From positions 18,211,293 to 18,275,292 of the forward strand of contig OZ024821.1 of the NCBI GenBank assembly GCA_964016985.1: a stretch of 64,000 nt of DNA. Reading direction: 5' to 3'. Shown here piece by piece: positions 57,401 through 63,835 of the stretch (positions are counted from its first letter, which is position 1; every line of letters starts with the position of its first letter). Position numbers and translations under genes: made by a program. Origin of the DNA: Anodontia alba (Eukaryota > Mollusca > Bivalvia > Lucinida > Lucinidae). Below the pieces are notes generated by a model. It was not told where the DNA came from and did not search any database. It saw only the letters and a program-made list of their open reading frames with translations.

Positions 57401-60400
57401 TATAAATATCATATATGCCATGTTCTGTTTTGTATTTCTTTGTAATGCTTTATACAAATAAAATACTGTTTAAACCAATTTTGGCATGCAGATTGATGCC
57501 GACACGATTTAGTAACCGAGCTTGCTAAATGCCATTTTGGGTCAATTGTTTACAATCGAGCCAAAATATACATACACTATACTTTCCTTAAGATTGTCGT
57601 CCCCGTAATTATCACTGCCCAAAGAAATCAAACATCGCGTTTATACGAATACAGGTAACGGTTATTTATAGCCGCGCTATTCTTGTCACGATGACGTCAG
57701 AGTGCCGTGTAAAGAGGGTTATCAGTAAAATCTGGACTGGGACATTGGCAAACAGTGCAGACCCTGATCAGACGCCGCGTTCTGCGGCGTCTGATCAGGT
57801 TCTGCACTGTTTGCTTAAATTACAGGAAGTAAAGGGTTAAATGAAACAGTCTTAAGTCCCCGTTCAGGACCATTTTCCCAGCCAGTCCTCAGAGACAATC
57901 AACCCACTAATGCTGTCAGTGCTTTGATTAATTGTCCGAAGCTAAGCTGAGGCACAGATAAGAATCAGGAAGTTCGTGCACCTTAGCGATAGTTGATATT
58001 CGAAATTATTCATTGCTGATGTAAGCCTGGTCAGACTGCTCGAGTGCACAACTGGGCCTTCGTTGACTGCATTGTGGTATAGTGGCCTTTTACTTGTGTT
58101 AAACATTACCTGAAACTCTCATGCTATGTAACGTCTGGAAAACTGTTTCTTAACCCTAGTCCTGCTGAACCCAGATATGTCCTGCCTTTGCAAACAGTGT
58201 AGATCAAGATCAGTTGGGTTCTGAAGAAGCCAACTGATCTGGATCTGCACTGTTTGCCATTAAGTATGTGAATTTATATCAACAATCTGGATCAAGTAAT
58301 CTGATTGGCTGAAAATAAGAAATGGGTGTGAAAAATTCAGGAGATGACATTTTGTAGCATATTTCTAATTGTTCCCAGAAAATCGGTTTTACATTTCATG
58401 CAAAATAGGAGACAGTTTCAATTAAATGACAGATCTATGTTTGTGGGGAAAATATGAAAAATATTATGACTTTGTCGTCTGCTGTTTTTGCCCAGAGAGT
58501 GGTGAAGGCTAACCCGCCTCTGGTGAAAAGCTTCGATCAGCATACCTCGTCATGTTTATTCATTCATAGTGTGTGTGTGTGTCGTGGGGGGGGGGGGGGG
58601 GGGGAGGGAGGAGGGGGGGGGGCATGGTAGGGTGGAGAAGAGATTGGCATGGCGGTGGTGGCATGGGTGTTGTTAGTCTTGAAAGTTTGTTTTTCAGATT
58701 ATAAATAAAATTCATCAAAATCTGGCACTGACGGTGTCAATTCAATAAACGACATTTTTTTTTCACAGAAAATGTGGAGACAATTTGCATGAAATCTCAT
58801 CATTACTTTCCTATTTCCCTATTATAATTTGTCGTCTGCTGAAATATTTACCCAGCATGCAGATCACTAAACCTGCTCTATTCTTTTCCTGCAGCAATCT
58901 TTAGACGAAGCCACGGACCCATGGGGTGTAAAAGTTGAACGAGTCGAAATGTAAGTACTTATAAGTGCGTCCGTCGAAGCAGTTCCCCTCGAACCGCGGA
59001 GCGGTTCGGCGTGCAGACGCAATACTATAGACTACCTTTGTGACCATTGATGTGTGTGACCAAAAATGTGATGGTCCAAAAAACGCTTGGGTGGTTCGGT
59101 GCTTATCCTGAAAAACAATAAGCGTTCCGTGATTTAGCAGAGACTATTGACACGGCGGCCGTGCAGATAATAGCAACAAAACAGCCAATAACGCCGAGTA
59201 TTCCAATTGCAAGGGGTTGGATCACGGGACTTATGACGTCAGCCTATAAAATTTCCGATCGTCGCCATTTTGAATTTTGTCTCCACTTCGAATTTTATTT
59301 CTATCCATTTTCCGTCTATTTACAAGCTATGCATGATTGGTTTTGTGCATAGGGTACTCTTTGATGTAGATTTTTAGATAACACATAGACTTTACGCTCT
59401 TTTCACGTGATAATCTTAAAAAAAACTTCGACACAAGTAAGCAAACGATAGTAAATTGTCGTAGTACCTGGCATCGGCGTACACTAGTTTTCGGTATTCG
59501 GAAAGCATGGCCCCCGCCCATCGGGGCCCGCGAAATAGATGGGCTGCCTAAAGCCTCCATGGCAGAGCTGCTAGTAACTAAGCAGGACCCGAATTCATGT
59601 GATCGGGTCGGGTAAAAGTCCCACAAATTTGGAGGCAATGTCTGAACTACTGAAATATTGTTGACTTGGACGTTATATCGCAGTTCATGCAGTGGATTAG
59701 AAGTCAAGCGTGGTCTGAAATCAAATTCAGTTAGATCTAGCAAACCCACCTATGAAGCATGTGATGATAATTTGGACGCACGGATTTAGTTAGCACCTAT
59801 TAAATTCATATTAAGTGCGTCCAGCGGGAACTGCGAAGAAGTTCCTCGAACAGCGGAGCGGTTCGGCGTGTAGACGCACTACTATAGGCTACCTATGTGA
59901 CCAGTGATGTGTGTGACCAAAAATGTAATGGTCCAACAAACGCTTGGGTGGTTCGGTGCTTATCCTGAAAAACAATAAGCGTTCCGTGATTTGGCAGAGA
60001 CCACTGACACGGCGGCCGTGCCGATAACAGCAACAAAATAACCAATAACGCCAAGTATTCCAATTGCAAGGGGTTGAATCACGAGACTTATTACTTGCGA
60101 TCTCAACCATTTTTAATTTTGTCTCCGATTCGAATTTTATTTCTATCCATTCTCCGTCTACTTACAAACTAAGCATGATTCGTTTTGTGCACAATGTACA
60201 CTCTGATGTATTTTTTTTTAGATAACACATAGACTTTACGCTATTTTCAGGTGATAATCTTAAAAAAAAAATCAAATTCAGTTAGATCTGGCCAACCCAC
60301 CTATGAAGCATGTGATGATAATTTGGACGCACAGGTGTAGGTAGCACCTATTGAATTCGTATTACGAATCTATAAACGCTTATGCCAAAACATATTGAAC

Positions 60401-62324
60401 TATATCCTTGAATGTATGTAACGTTCGAACAGGAAAGATTTTTATATGCGTTTTTTTCAACGTTTCTGTCATCACAATGTAGCCATTTATATGTCTTTAT
60501 TATTTGATAACTAAAGAAAAGAAAAATAGTCATTTATAATGGGGAAAGGTTGGGCAATTTTGTGTTCGTTTTTTTTCCGTTTTCAGCAAGGATGTTCGTC
60601 TTCCAGTACAGATGCAGCGAGCCATGGCGGCAGAGGCCGAAAGTGCCAGGGAGGCCAGGGCTAAGGTAAAGATTCTTTTTGAATTTTAAATTTTCTCTGC
60701 TAGTATATATGAAAACACAACCTATTGTTGGCATTTTCATATTTATTAGCAGAGAAGATTTCATGCTCAGCTGAGTTGAGCATGACAACAGTTTATAACC
60801 CCCGGGGCAGGTACCTTTGCAAAAAGTATTAATCCAGATGAGATGTCCCATAATGAGCCATCTCATCTGGATCTACATTGTTTCCATTCTGTTCTTTTTT
60901 TGACCGATACCCTGCTTAAAATCATGGAAAAGCCCAAATTCACTGATGGAAAATTCCACTTCAGAAACTCAGGGATGATAGGGTTCTCTTTTTAACTTCA
61001 CTAAGTCCCAAAATGTTGAAGGTGAAACAGATGAAGACCATCTGATGACATTGAGTAGCCCGTGAGCCACTGCAAAACACATCTCAAACTGATTTATGTA
61101 GTAAAGAAAGGTTTCAAAAAGTAATAAATAAATTAAAAACCTCGAAAAAAAAAAATGCAAAGTTCTGAAAAATCCCATACCAATGACGACTCCCACATAG
61201 ACCTGTTTCCACAATATGGTAAAATTCCGCTATTAACCCTTGTCCAGCTGAATAAATTAAGATGCCACGCCATTTTCAAATTTTCAGCCAGTCAGATTAC
61301 TTGATCAAGGTTGTTGATATGAATTCACATACACAGTGGCAAACCGTGCAGATCCAGATCAGTTGGCTTCTTAGAAGCCAACTGATCTGGATCTACACTG
61401 TTTGTAAAGGCAGGGTATATCCGGGTTCAGCAGGACAAGGGCTAAGACCGCTAGAAATTAAGACCACTCCACTATTAAGACCAACTTTTGTCAGTCCCAA
61501 ATGTTTTCTTCCTTATTAGGGTAAATGTCCTAAAAGAGTACACCAAAGTTTCTGATAAAATGGAATATGCAAAAATTGTAGACCCAGGTCAGACTGCTCC
61601 TAGGAGCAGTCTGATCAGGGTCTACACTGTTTTGTCACCCAACGAAGTATTTTATGAAACAACTGTATACAAAGCAAAAAAGTAAGCAAAAATGTATGAA
61701 ATAAAGTGTGAGAATTTTTAGAACATTTACCTTATTCTATGGACCAATTTTAGACAGTCCAAAAAGTTTTCTTAATAGCGGAATCTTACTGTATATAATA
61801 TATGGTAGCATTGGGGTATACATTACATCGACTTATTAACATAATATATCTCACACAATTTTAGTTAACCCATTAATGCTTAATGGACTCTTCTACCTCT
61901 TTCTTTGGGCAGGGTCAATATCTAATGGTATATCTGGTTTGCTTTTATTATTATAATTTATTGTGGAAATTCCTGTGCTTAATAGCAACCAGTGTAGATC
62001 ATGATCAGAAAACGTGTTCTGTGGCGTCCGATCTGCGTCTACATTATTCGCCAATGCCCCTTTTATGGGACACAAGGTATTACATGTATAATGGCTTAAT
62101 GCTTAGGCTTAGTATTTGATTATACTTTTCAGGTGATTGCGGCTGAAGGTGAAATGAAAGCCTCAAGGTCACTGAAGGAAGCTGCTGACGTCATGAACGA
62201 GTCGCCATCAGCACTCCAGCTCAGATATTTACAGACCCTGAACAGCATCGCCGCAGAAAGGAACTCAACAATCATCTTTCCCCTGCCTATCGATATGATA
62301 TCGAATTTTAGTGGAAGACGTTGA
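45285..62324 (+). CDS. STOM: stomatin-family membrane protein, seven exons, 5' incomplete
   Basis: Monotopic membrane protein that oligomerises on the inner face of the plasma membrane in cholesterol-rich domains and modulates ion channels and transporters (known for the stomatin / MEC-2 / podocin family). Exons are 45285-45406, 50814-50886, 54262-54344, 56161-56364, 58895-58950, 60587-60665 and 62133-62324. All introns are GT-AG and phases match (1, 0, 1, 0, 0, 2, 0, counting the incoming one). The 269 recovered codons hold a hydrophobic hairpin (about 14-40) with its conserved proline (P33) and Cys at 15, 16, 18, 38 and 39, likely palmitoylation sites. The full SPFH/band-7 domain follows (KVVQEYERAVIFRLGR ... 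PLPIDMI), then a short basic tail. Vertebrate stomatin is about 288 residues, so only a short N-terminal exon is missing. Orthology to STOM rather than a paralogue is inferred. AATAAA lies at 62714. Introns are full of MITEs. Confidence 0.94.
45407..47043 (+). other. STOM: first part of stomatin intron A-B
   Basis: No exon. A degraded P3 copy lies at 45448-45620 (TTTGCAAACAATGTAGATCT then ACACTGTTTGCC, both arms collapsed to one). CACAAAAAGCTTGG (46258) and CCAAGCTTTTTGTG (46347) form a short inverted pair. An A run lies at 46801-46819. Confidence 0.55.
47044..47326 (-). mobile_element. tRNA-derived SINE, nearly full length
   Basis: Head at 47326-47247 on the - strand (GCCTCGGTGGCTCAGTTGGA, box B GGGTTCAACCCCC) and a complete body. 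A 15-20 bp deletion removes the TACTGGGCAGGCTTAG segment. Lies in a stomatin intron in antisense orientation. Confidence 0.88.
47430..47495. repeat. P3 hairpin remnant
   Basis: AACAGTGTAGACCCTGATGA, then GATGCTACAGTTTTGG and TACACTGTTTG. The right inner arm is deleted. Confidence 0.6.
47545..47745. mobile_element. P4 palindromic MITE
   Basis: GAAGATTCTGATCAGACTGT then GCGAATGCACAGTCTGATCA form an extra inner hairpin. A second series, GAAGACTCTCTTCAGACTGC and GCGGATGCGCAGGCTGATTT, follows. Confidence 0.75.
48345..48600. repeat. P6 fold-back repeat (CATGCTCAGCTGAGTTGAGC)
   Basis: AGAGCATGAAATTTTCTCTG then CTAATAAATATGAAAATGCC face GGCATTTTCATATTTATT-like sequence and CAGAAAATTTCATGCTCAGC. A second, looser arm series at 48385-48470 repeats the motif. 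Outer GAGGTTATAAA / TTTATAACCTC pair. Related copy at 60680-60800. Confidence 0.8.
48776..49025 (+). mobile_element. P1 palindromic MITE, one core arm mostly lost
   Basis: CATCACGAAAACACGCC to GGCTTGTTTTCGTAATG. After CAAAAACATAG the sequence jumps straight to AGGCGGTTCTAACGAGTACT, so most of the left arm is deleted. Confidence 0.9.
49093..49325. mobile_element. P4 palindromic MITE
   Basis: GCGCATGACAAAACCTACAA at the left and TTGTAGGTTTTGTCGTGCGC at the right are inverted ends. CAGACTGCGCGGATGCGCAG sits in the inner arm. Confidence 0.85.
49673..49740. repeat. P3 hairpin copy
   Basis: AATGTAGACCCAGATCAGAC then ACCGCAGAACGCGGCGTCTG and ATTAGAGTCTACACTGTTTG. Near-perfect stem with three mismatches. 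Confidence 0.82.
49908..50151 (+). mobile_element. P1 palindromic MITE with deleted core
   Basis: CATCACGAAAACATACG to GGCGTCTTTTCGTAATG. The core is reduced to CATAGATTGTGGGAGGCGGT then TCCCACAATCTAAG: the GTACTCGTTAGAACC part is gone from the left arm and GTTCTAACGAGTAC from the right. Confidence 0.9.
50163..50383. mobile_element. pogo/Tigger-like MITE (type T2) with a P2 half-core
   Basis: TA duplication; ends CAATAAAACCTCAATGACTC and GTTCGAGTCATTGAGATTCG then ACTG. Contains GGTGATTCTAATGAGTACGC, a single arm of the P1/P2-type core. The two termini have kept matching ACTCGAAC / GTTCGAGT variants. Confidence 0.82.
50511..50787 (+). mobile_element. P1 palindromic MITE next to a splice acceptor
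   Basis: CATCACGAAAATACGCC to GGCGAGTTTTTGTAATG. It ends 26 bp before exon B, so the branch site and polypyrimidine tract of that intron must lie in or beside the element's right end. Confidence 0.9.
50814..50886 (+). CDS. STOM: stomatin exon B
   Basis: Acceptor GACAATTTCAG to 50813; donor CCAG/GTAGGA at 50887. Encodes VVQEYERAVIFRLGRVVSGG then AKGPG (split Gly), the highly conserved start of the SPFH domain. A P1 MITE ends only 26 bp before this exon. Confidence 0.95.
51338..51402. repeat. P3 hairpin copy, near-perfect
   Basis: AACAGTGGAGACCCTGATCA, GACGCCGCATGATGCGGCGT and CTGATCTGGGTCTGCACTGT. Central loop only a few bases. Confidence 0.85.
51541..51854 (-). mobile_element. tRNA-derived SINE
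   Basis: Body plus head. The head is more diverged (CGACACGACGGGGATCGAAC, CATCATTCTGAGCCACCGAG) and the body has TATATA inserted at CTCTTATATAGCGG. Confidence 0.87.
52110..52345 (+). repeat. GGAAACAAAGAACA dispersed repeat
   Basis: CCTTAGGAAACAAAGAACAA, TTGGAGGCTCGGCTTTTATA, CTCTTTATATGCAACAATGT, CGGGCTTAAGTGGTAATCGA and GCTCAATGATCCC follow the same order as the unit at 63160-63330. Confidence 0.7.
52346..52860. other. intronic spacer
   Basis: Only a TAAATAAATAAATAAATG tract (52669-52686) stands out. Confidence 0.4.
53011..53290 (+). mobile_element. tRNA-derived SINE with 10-bp target duplication
   Basis: Head GCCGGCCTCGGTGGCTCAGT and box B-like GGGTTCGACCCC, body, and A-rich end AAACAAAAAC. 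ACAGCGCTTA occurs at 53001-53010 and 53291-53300, a clear TSD. Part of the head between the boxes is deleted. It interrupts a GGAAACAAAGAACAC repeat unit. Confidence 0.92.
53300..53412 (+). repeat. GGAAACAAAGAACAC repeat, right of the SINE
   Basis: GTTGCCTATGGAAACAAAGA and ACGAAAATCGGTGACTCGGT. The left part of this unit (TGATGAAGTACGGGGAGACG) is at 52967-53000, on the other side of the SINE. Confidence 0.7.
53512..53789 (-). mobile_element. P1 palindromic MITE with changed core apex
   Basis: CATTACGAAAACACGCC to GGTATGTTTTCGTGAT. The apex is CCGCCACAGCGTGGCGG instead of the usual CCGCCTCG..CGAGGCGG, so both arms carry the matching substitution. Left arm also has ACTAGTTAG against TTAACGAGT. 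Confidence 0.9.
53985..54225. repeat. P5 fold-back repeat
   Basis: AAAGGAAAGAATTTTCTCCC faces GGGAGCAAATTCATCCCTTT. Outer TGAAAATGGGTCTACTTTAA pairs with TTAATGTAGGCCCCTCAGAA. It lies just before exon C. Confidence 0.8.
54262..54344 (+). CDS. STOM: stomatin exon C
   Basis: Acceptor TCTTAATTTCAG, donor GAG/GTAAGT. Encodes (G)LFLLPCVDNFIKVDLRIFS then YDITPQE, the LPCxDxFxKVDLR signature of stomatins. Phase 1 in, phase 0 out. Confidence 0.95.
54395..54470. repeat. P3 hairpin copy, changed stem
   Basis: AACAGTGTAGATGCAGACCA then AATTGCCG, and TTTGGTCAGGTTTAACACCG then TTTGC. The inner stem reads ACCAAA / TTTGGT rather than GATCAGACG. Confidence 0.6.
54470..54725 (+). repeat. GGAAACAAAGAACAC-type repeat, diverged
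   Basis: TTGTTGCCCTTGGAAACAAA, GGAGTCTCGGTTTTACCCAG and TCTTTATATAACAGCAATGT keep the order of the family. Confidence 0.55.
54908..55238. mobile_element. pogo/Tigger-like MITE (type T1)
   Basis: TA duplication; ends CAGTCGACTCACGTTATCTC and CGAGATAACTAGAGTCGACT then G. The central hairpin GGAGAAATTGAGCATTTTCT is slightly degraded compared with 55792-56130. Confidence 0.9.
55265..55455. repeat. P2 palindrome plus duplicated arm
   Basis: GTGGTACTCATTAGAAGCGC and CTCACCTAGGCGCTTCTAAT then GAGTACCCATAACATATG. A second right arm (CGAATGAGTACCCACAACAA) follows at 55401-55421 with its own AGAAATAAGAAAAATATTAT. Confidence 0.82.
55690..55791. repeat. P5 left half, cut by a T1 MITE
   Basis: GGGGAAGTAACTCTGTCAGT, CTTTCTGAAAAAGGATCTAC and AAAAGGAAAGCATTTGC, then the T1 element starts. 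No right half follows it. Confidence 0.7.
55792..56130. mobile_element. pogo/Tigger-like MITE (type T1), best preserved
   Basis: TA at both ends (55792-55793, 56129-56130). Termini CAGTCGACTCTCGTTATCTC and CGAGATAACGAGAGTCGACT then G match over at least 20 bp. Central hairpin GGAAAAGAGGAGAAATTGCT then CCTTAGGAGCAATTTCTCCT. It ends 30 bp before exon D. Confidence 0.93.
56161..56364 (+). CDS. STOM: stomatin exon D (central SPFH domain)
   Basis: Acceptor TTGTTTTCTTCAG, donor CGG/GTATGA. 68 codons: ILTKDSVTVAVDAVIYAFVC, DPTISVINIENAHNSVKLLA, ATTLRNTMGTKTLAEILSER, ESISHHMR. LLAATTLRNTMGTKTL is the most conserved helix of the family. A few residues (for example DPTISVINIENAHNS) look lineage-specific. 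Confidence 0.96.
56500..56670. repeat. P2 palindrome, core apex rearranged
   Basis: TTTCTCCACAAAAACATATG, TTGTGGGTACCCATTAGAAG, then CGCCTCGCTTCTCCACAAAA restarts a left arm, followed by ACTCATATGTTTTTGTGGAG. One arm was copied twice and the other shortened. Confidence 0.75.
56879..57185 (-). mobile_element. tRNA-derived SINE, full length
   Basis: Very close to the copy at 20488-20794. Head GCCTCGGTGGCTCAGTTGGA and GGGTTCAACCCCCG, complete body, end GTTTTACGGCCCAGTCAACC on the + strand. Confidence 0.9.
57650..57935. repeat. dispersed repeat with perfect P3 hairpin
   Basis: Partner of 27918-28205. The hairpin GCAGACCCTGATCAGACGCC then GCGTTCTGCGGCGTCTGATC is essentially perfect here (57758-57810). 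Confidence 0.82.
58150..58345. mobile_element. P3 MITE, CAGTTGGCTTC stem subtype
   Basis: TTAACCCTAGTCCTGCTGAA, hairpin GATCAGTTGGGTTCTGAAGA / AGCCAACTGATCTGGATC, then TCAAGTAATCTGATTGGCTG. The same element appears inverted at 61232-61445. Confidence 0.82.
58574..58622. repeat. GT then poly-G tract
   Basis: GTGTGTGTGTGTCGT followed by about 18 G, then GGGAGGAGG runs. Quadruplex-prone on the + strand, inside a stomatin intron. Confidence 0.9.
58895..58950 (+). CDS. STOM: stomatin exon E
   Basis: Acceptor TTCTTTTCCTGCAG, donor AT/GTAAGT. Encodes QSLDEATDPWGVKVERVE plus two bases of the next Ile codon (phase 2). WGVKVERVEI is a family hallmark. Confidence 0.95.
58963..59812. repeat. tandem duplication, unit 1 (850 bp)
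   Basis: Begins AAGTGCGTCCGTCGAAGC and carries TTTGGACGCAC near its right end (inverted 8-mers GTGCGTCC / GGACGCAC). The first ~480 bp are about 90% identical to unit 2. 59455-59715 is extra sequence absent from unit 2. Lies in the intron after exon E, starting 12 bp after it. Confidence 0.85.
59813..60364. repeat. tandem duplication, unit 2 (550 bp)
   Basis: AAGTGCGTCCAGCGGGAACT ... CGGAGCGGTTCGGCGTGTAG ... TAATTTGGACGCAC. Shorter than unit 1 because the 260-bp segment is missing between CTTAAAAAAAAA and ATCAAATTCAGTTAG. Confidence 0.85.
60587..60665 (+). CDS. STOM: stomatin exon F
   Basis: Acceptor TTTTTTCCGTTTTCAG, donor AAG/GTAAAG. Encodes (I)KDVRLPVQMQRAMAAEAES then AREARAK, the coiled-coil region that mediates oligomerisation in this family. 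Confidence 0.95.
60680..60805. repeat. P6 fold-back repeat
   Basis: TTTCTCTGCTAGTATATATG faces TTTCATATTTATTAGCAGAG; CATGCTCAGCTGAGTTGAGC follows. It begins about 15 bp after exon F. Confidence 0.78.
60822..60895. repeat. P3 hairpin copy, GATGAGA stem subtype
   Basis: AATCCAGATGAGATGTCCCA then TAATGAGCCATCTCATCTGG and ATCTACATTGTTT. Stem of about 15 bp. The downstream AAATTCCACTTCAGAAACTC matches 45588-45609. Confidence 0.78.
61232..61445. mobile_element. P3 MITE, CAGTTGGCTTC stem subtype, inverted
   Basis: TTAACCCTTGTCCAGCTGAA ... hairpin GATCAGTTGGCTTCTTAGAA / GCCAACTGATCTGGATCTAC (perfect) ... GGGTTCAGCAGGACAAGGGC. Inverted partner of 58150-58345. Confidence 0.85.
61573..61635. repeat. 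P3 hairpin copy, CAGACTGCTCC stem subtype
   Basis: TGTAGACCCAGGTCAGACTG then CTCCTAGGAGCAGTCTGATC and AGGGTCTACACTGTTTTG. The apex CTCCTAGGAG is unique among the copies here and perfectly self-complementary. Confidence 0.83.
61985..62060. repeat. P3 hairpin copy, decayed
   Basis: CCAGTGTAGATCATGATCAG, then TGTGGCGTCCGATCTGCGTC and TACATTATTCGCC. Many mismatches. Confidence 0.65.
62133..62324 (+). CDS. STOM: stomatin terminal exon G
   Basis: Acceptor ATTATACTTTTCAG, phase 0. Encodes VIAAEGEMKASRSLKEAADV, MNESPSALQLRYLQTLNSIA, AERNSTIIFPLPIDMISNFS, GRR and TGA at 62322-62324. The first codon is GTG (Val) read through the splice, not a start. SPxALQLRYLQTL and STIIFPLPID are the diagnostic C-terminal motifs. 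Confidence 0.96.
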   Translation: MIAAEGEMKASRSLKEAADVMNESPSALQLRYLQTLNSIAAERNSTIIFPLPIDMISNFSGRR

Positions 62325-62730
62325 AATGGCCAGATGTAGACATCCAGTTACTGTTTAGCCACATCACGTGATCATTGTCTTTGGGGATAGGAGAACAGTA
62401 TAGAAGAGTCATACTTTTAAAGGAATATTTTTTTTACTCACATCCAGGAAAATATTATGAAAAATTCTCCGTAATGTCGTTTTCAAAATAGTGGCGATTC
62501 TTAAAGGAAAGAATTTCCTCCCAGTTTTGGAATCGATAGATTCTTTGTTTTAAGGGCAGGTCCCTATGGTAAAGATACAACATGCTTTATGTCAGTTGAT
62601 GTCTCTTTATTGCAAATATTTTTCTTACGCATATTATGCCTGTTACGTACATGCTTAATTATGCGTACTGAACGCAACGCCTATGATTTACACAAACCTG
62701 GTCTTGTATGAAAAATAAAAGTAATCTATA
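62325..62730 (+). other. STOM: probable stomatin 3' UTR
   Basis: Follows the TGA without another recognisable exon. The first good AATAAA is at 62714-62719. A decayed P5-like pair (CTTAAAGGAAAGAATTTCCT) at about 62510 could lie in the transcript. Confidence 0.5.
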
Positions 62731-63119
62731 TTTGTTAAAAGTATTGCTATACTAATAAACTATATCCATGGTAACTGAATTATCACACTGTCCACGTATG
62801 ACGTCATCAGTGTTCGGCTAACGCGACGGTATTCGACAAGGCTACAACGTTAAAAATGCCACCCAAATTAGTTTGGCGATTCTTTGACTGTTACATGTAG
62901 TAGCAAATTGGTATATTCAAAATATTTAATAGATTTCTGTAGTTTATAAGTGATACGTTTATCACTGAGAACCGCGTATTTTTTTTTCTTTTTTTGCATA
63001 AGAACCTTAAATGCACCACTACAAAAACGGTGAAATAACCCATAGACTTTAGATCCAAAACAGCCAGCAAAATTGCACATTCTGCTTCGATACGGAAACT
63101 TCACCATGTAATGTAACTG
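62731..63119. other. intergenic spacer
   Basis: Nothing recognised beyond short T runs. Confidence 0.4.
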
Positions 63120-63363
63120 GTACCCTGTTTTCCTTTACTTTATATAGTAAAATAAAAGACAAAAAAGATTGCCTTTGGAAACAAAGAACACGCAAAATCA
63201 CGAAAATCGGAGACTCGGTTTGATTGAGTCTCTTCATATGCAACACAGTTGTTCGCGAGACTGCATACGCCCCCCTTGCGCCGGCTTAAGCGGTATCATG
63301 ATGAGCTCAATGATCCCGATGGAAATAAAATATAACCTTCACTATGATGATGTACGGGTAGAC

Positions 63364-63642
63364 CATTACGAAAACTTGCCTATTCAAATATACTGAAACT
63401 TTTACCACCAAAAAAACGAAACTTTTCAGATAAAAAATTCTGATATTTTTCATATTGCTGCTCAAAACATAGATTGTGGGTACTCGTAAGAACCGCCTCG
63501 ACGAGGCGGTTCTAACGAGTACCCATAATCTGTGTTTTGAGCAGAAATAAGGAAAATAATGTATACCCCTGTAAACCCCAGTTTTACTATATAAAAGTGG
63601 GGTTTAAGGGGGTCAAAATTATATAGGTATGTTTTCGTGATG
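63364..63642 (-). mobile_element. P1 palindromic MITE
   Basis: CATTACGAAAACTTGCC to GGTATGTTTTCGTGATG. The core is near-perfect, with the apex CCGCCTCGACGAGGCGG. Inserted in a GGAAACAAAGAACAC unit between GTAGAC and CTTTTTACGG. Confidence 0.92.
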
Positions 63643-63792
63643 CTTTTTACGGCCGCCACACGGCACAACACCAGTTACAGTAGAGTAAAATAAAAGTCAT
63701 AAATGACTGCTTTTGGAAACACGAAAATCGGAATCTCGGAGACTGATTGAGTCTCTTCATATGCAACACTATAGTTCGCGAAACTGCATACG

Positions 63793-63835
63793 CACCCCCA
63801 CCCCCCCCCCCCAACACACACACACACCCACCCCC
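63793..63835. repeat. C-rich and (CA)n low-complexity tract
   Basis: CACCCCCACCCCCCCCCCCC, then AACACACACACACACCCACC. Confidence 0.9.

Noticed and set aside
59327..59749. 140-codon frame on the - strand as a gene
   Set aside because: No recognisable motif. It lies across a segment present in only one of two tandem units, in an intron, with no splice support.
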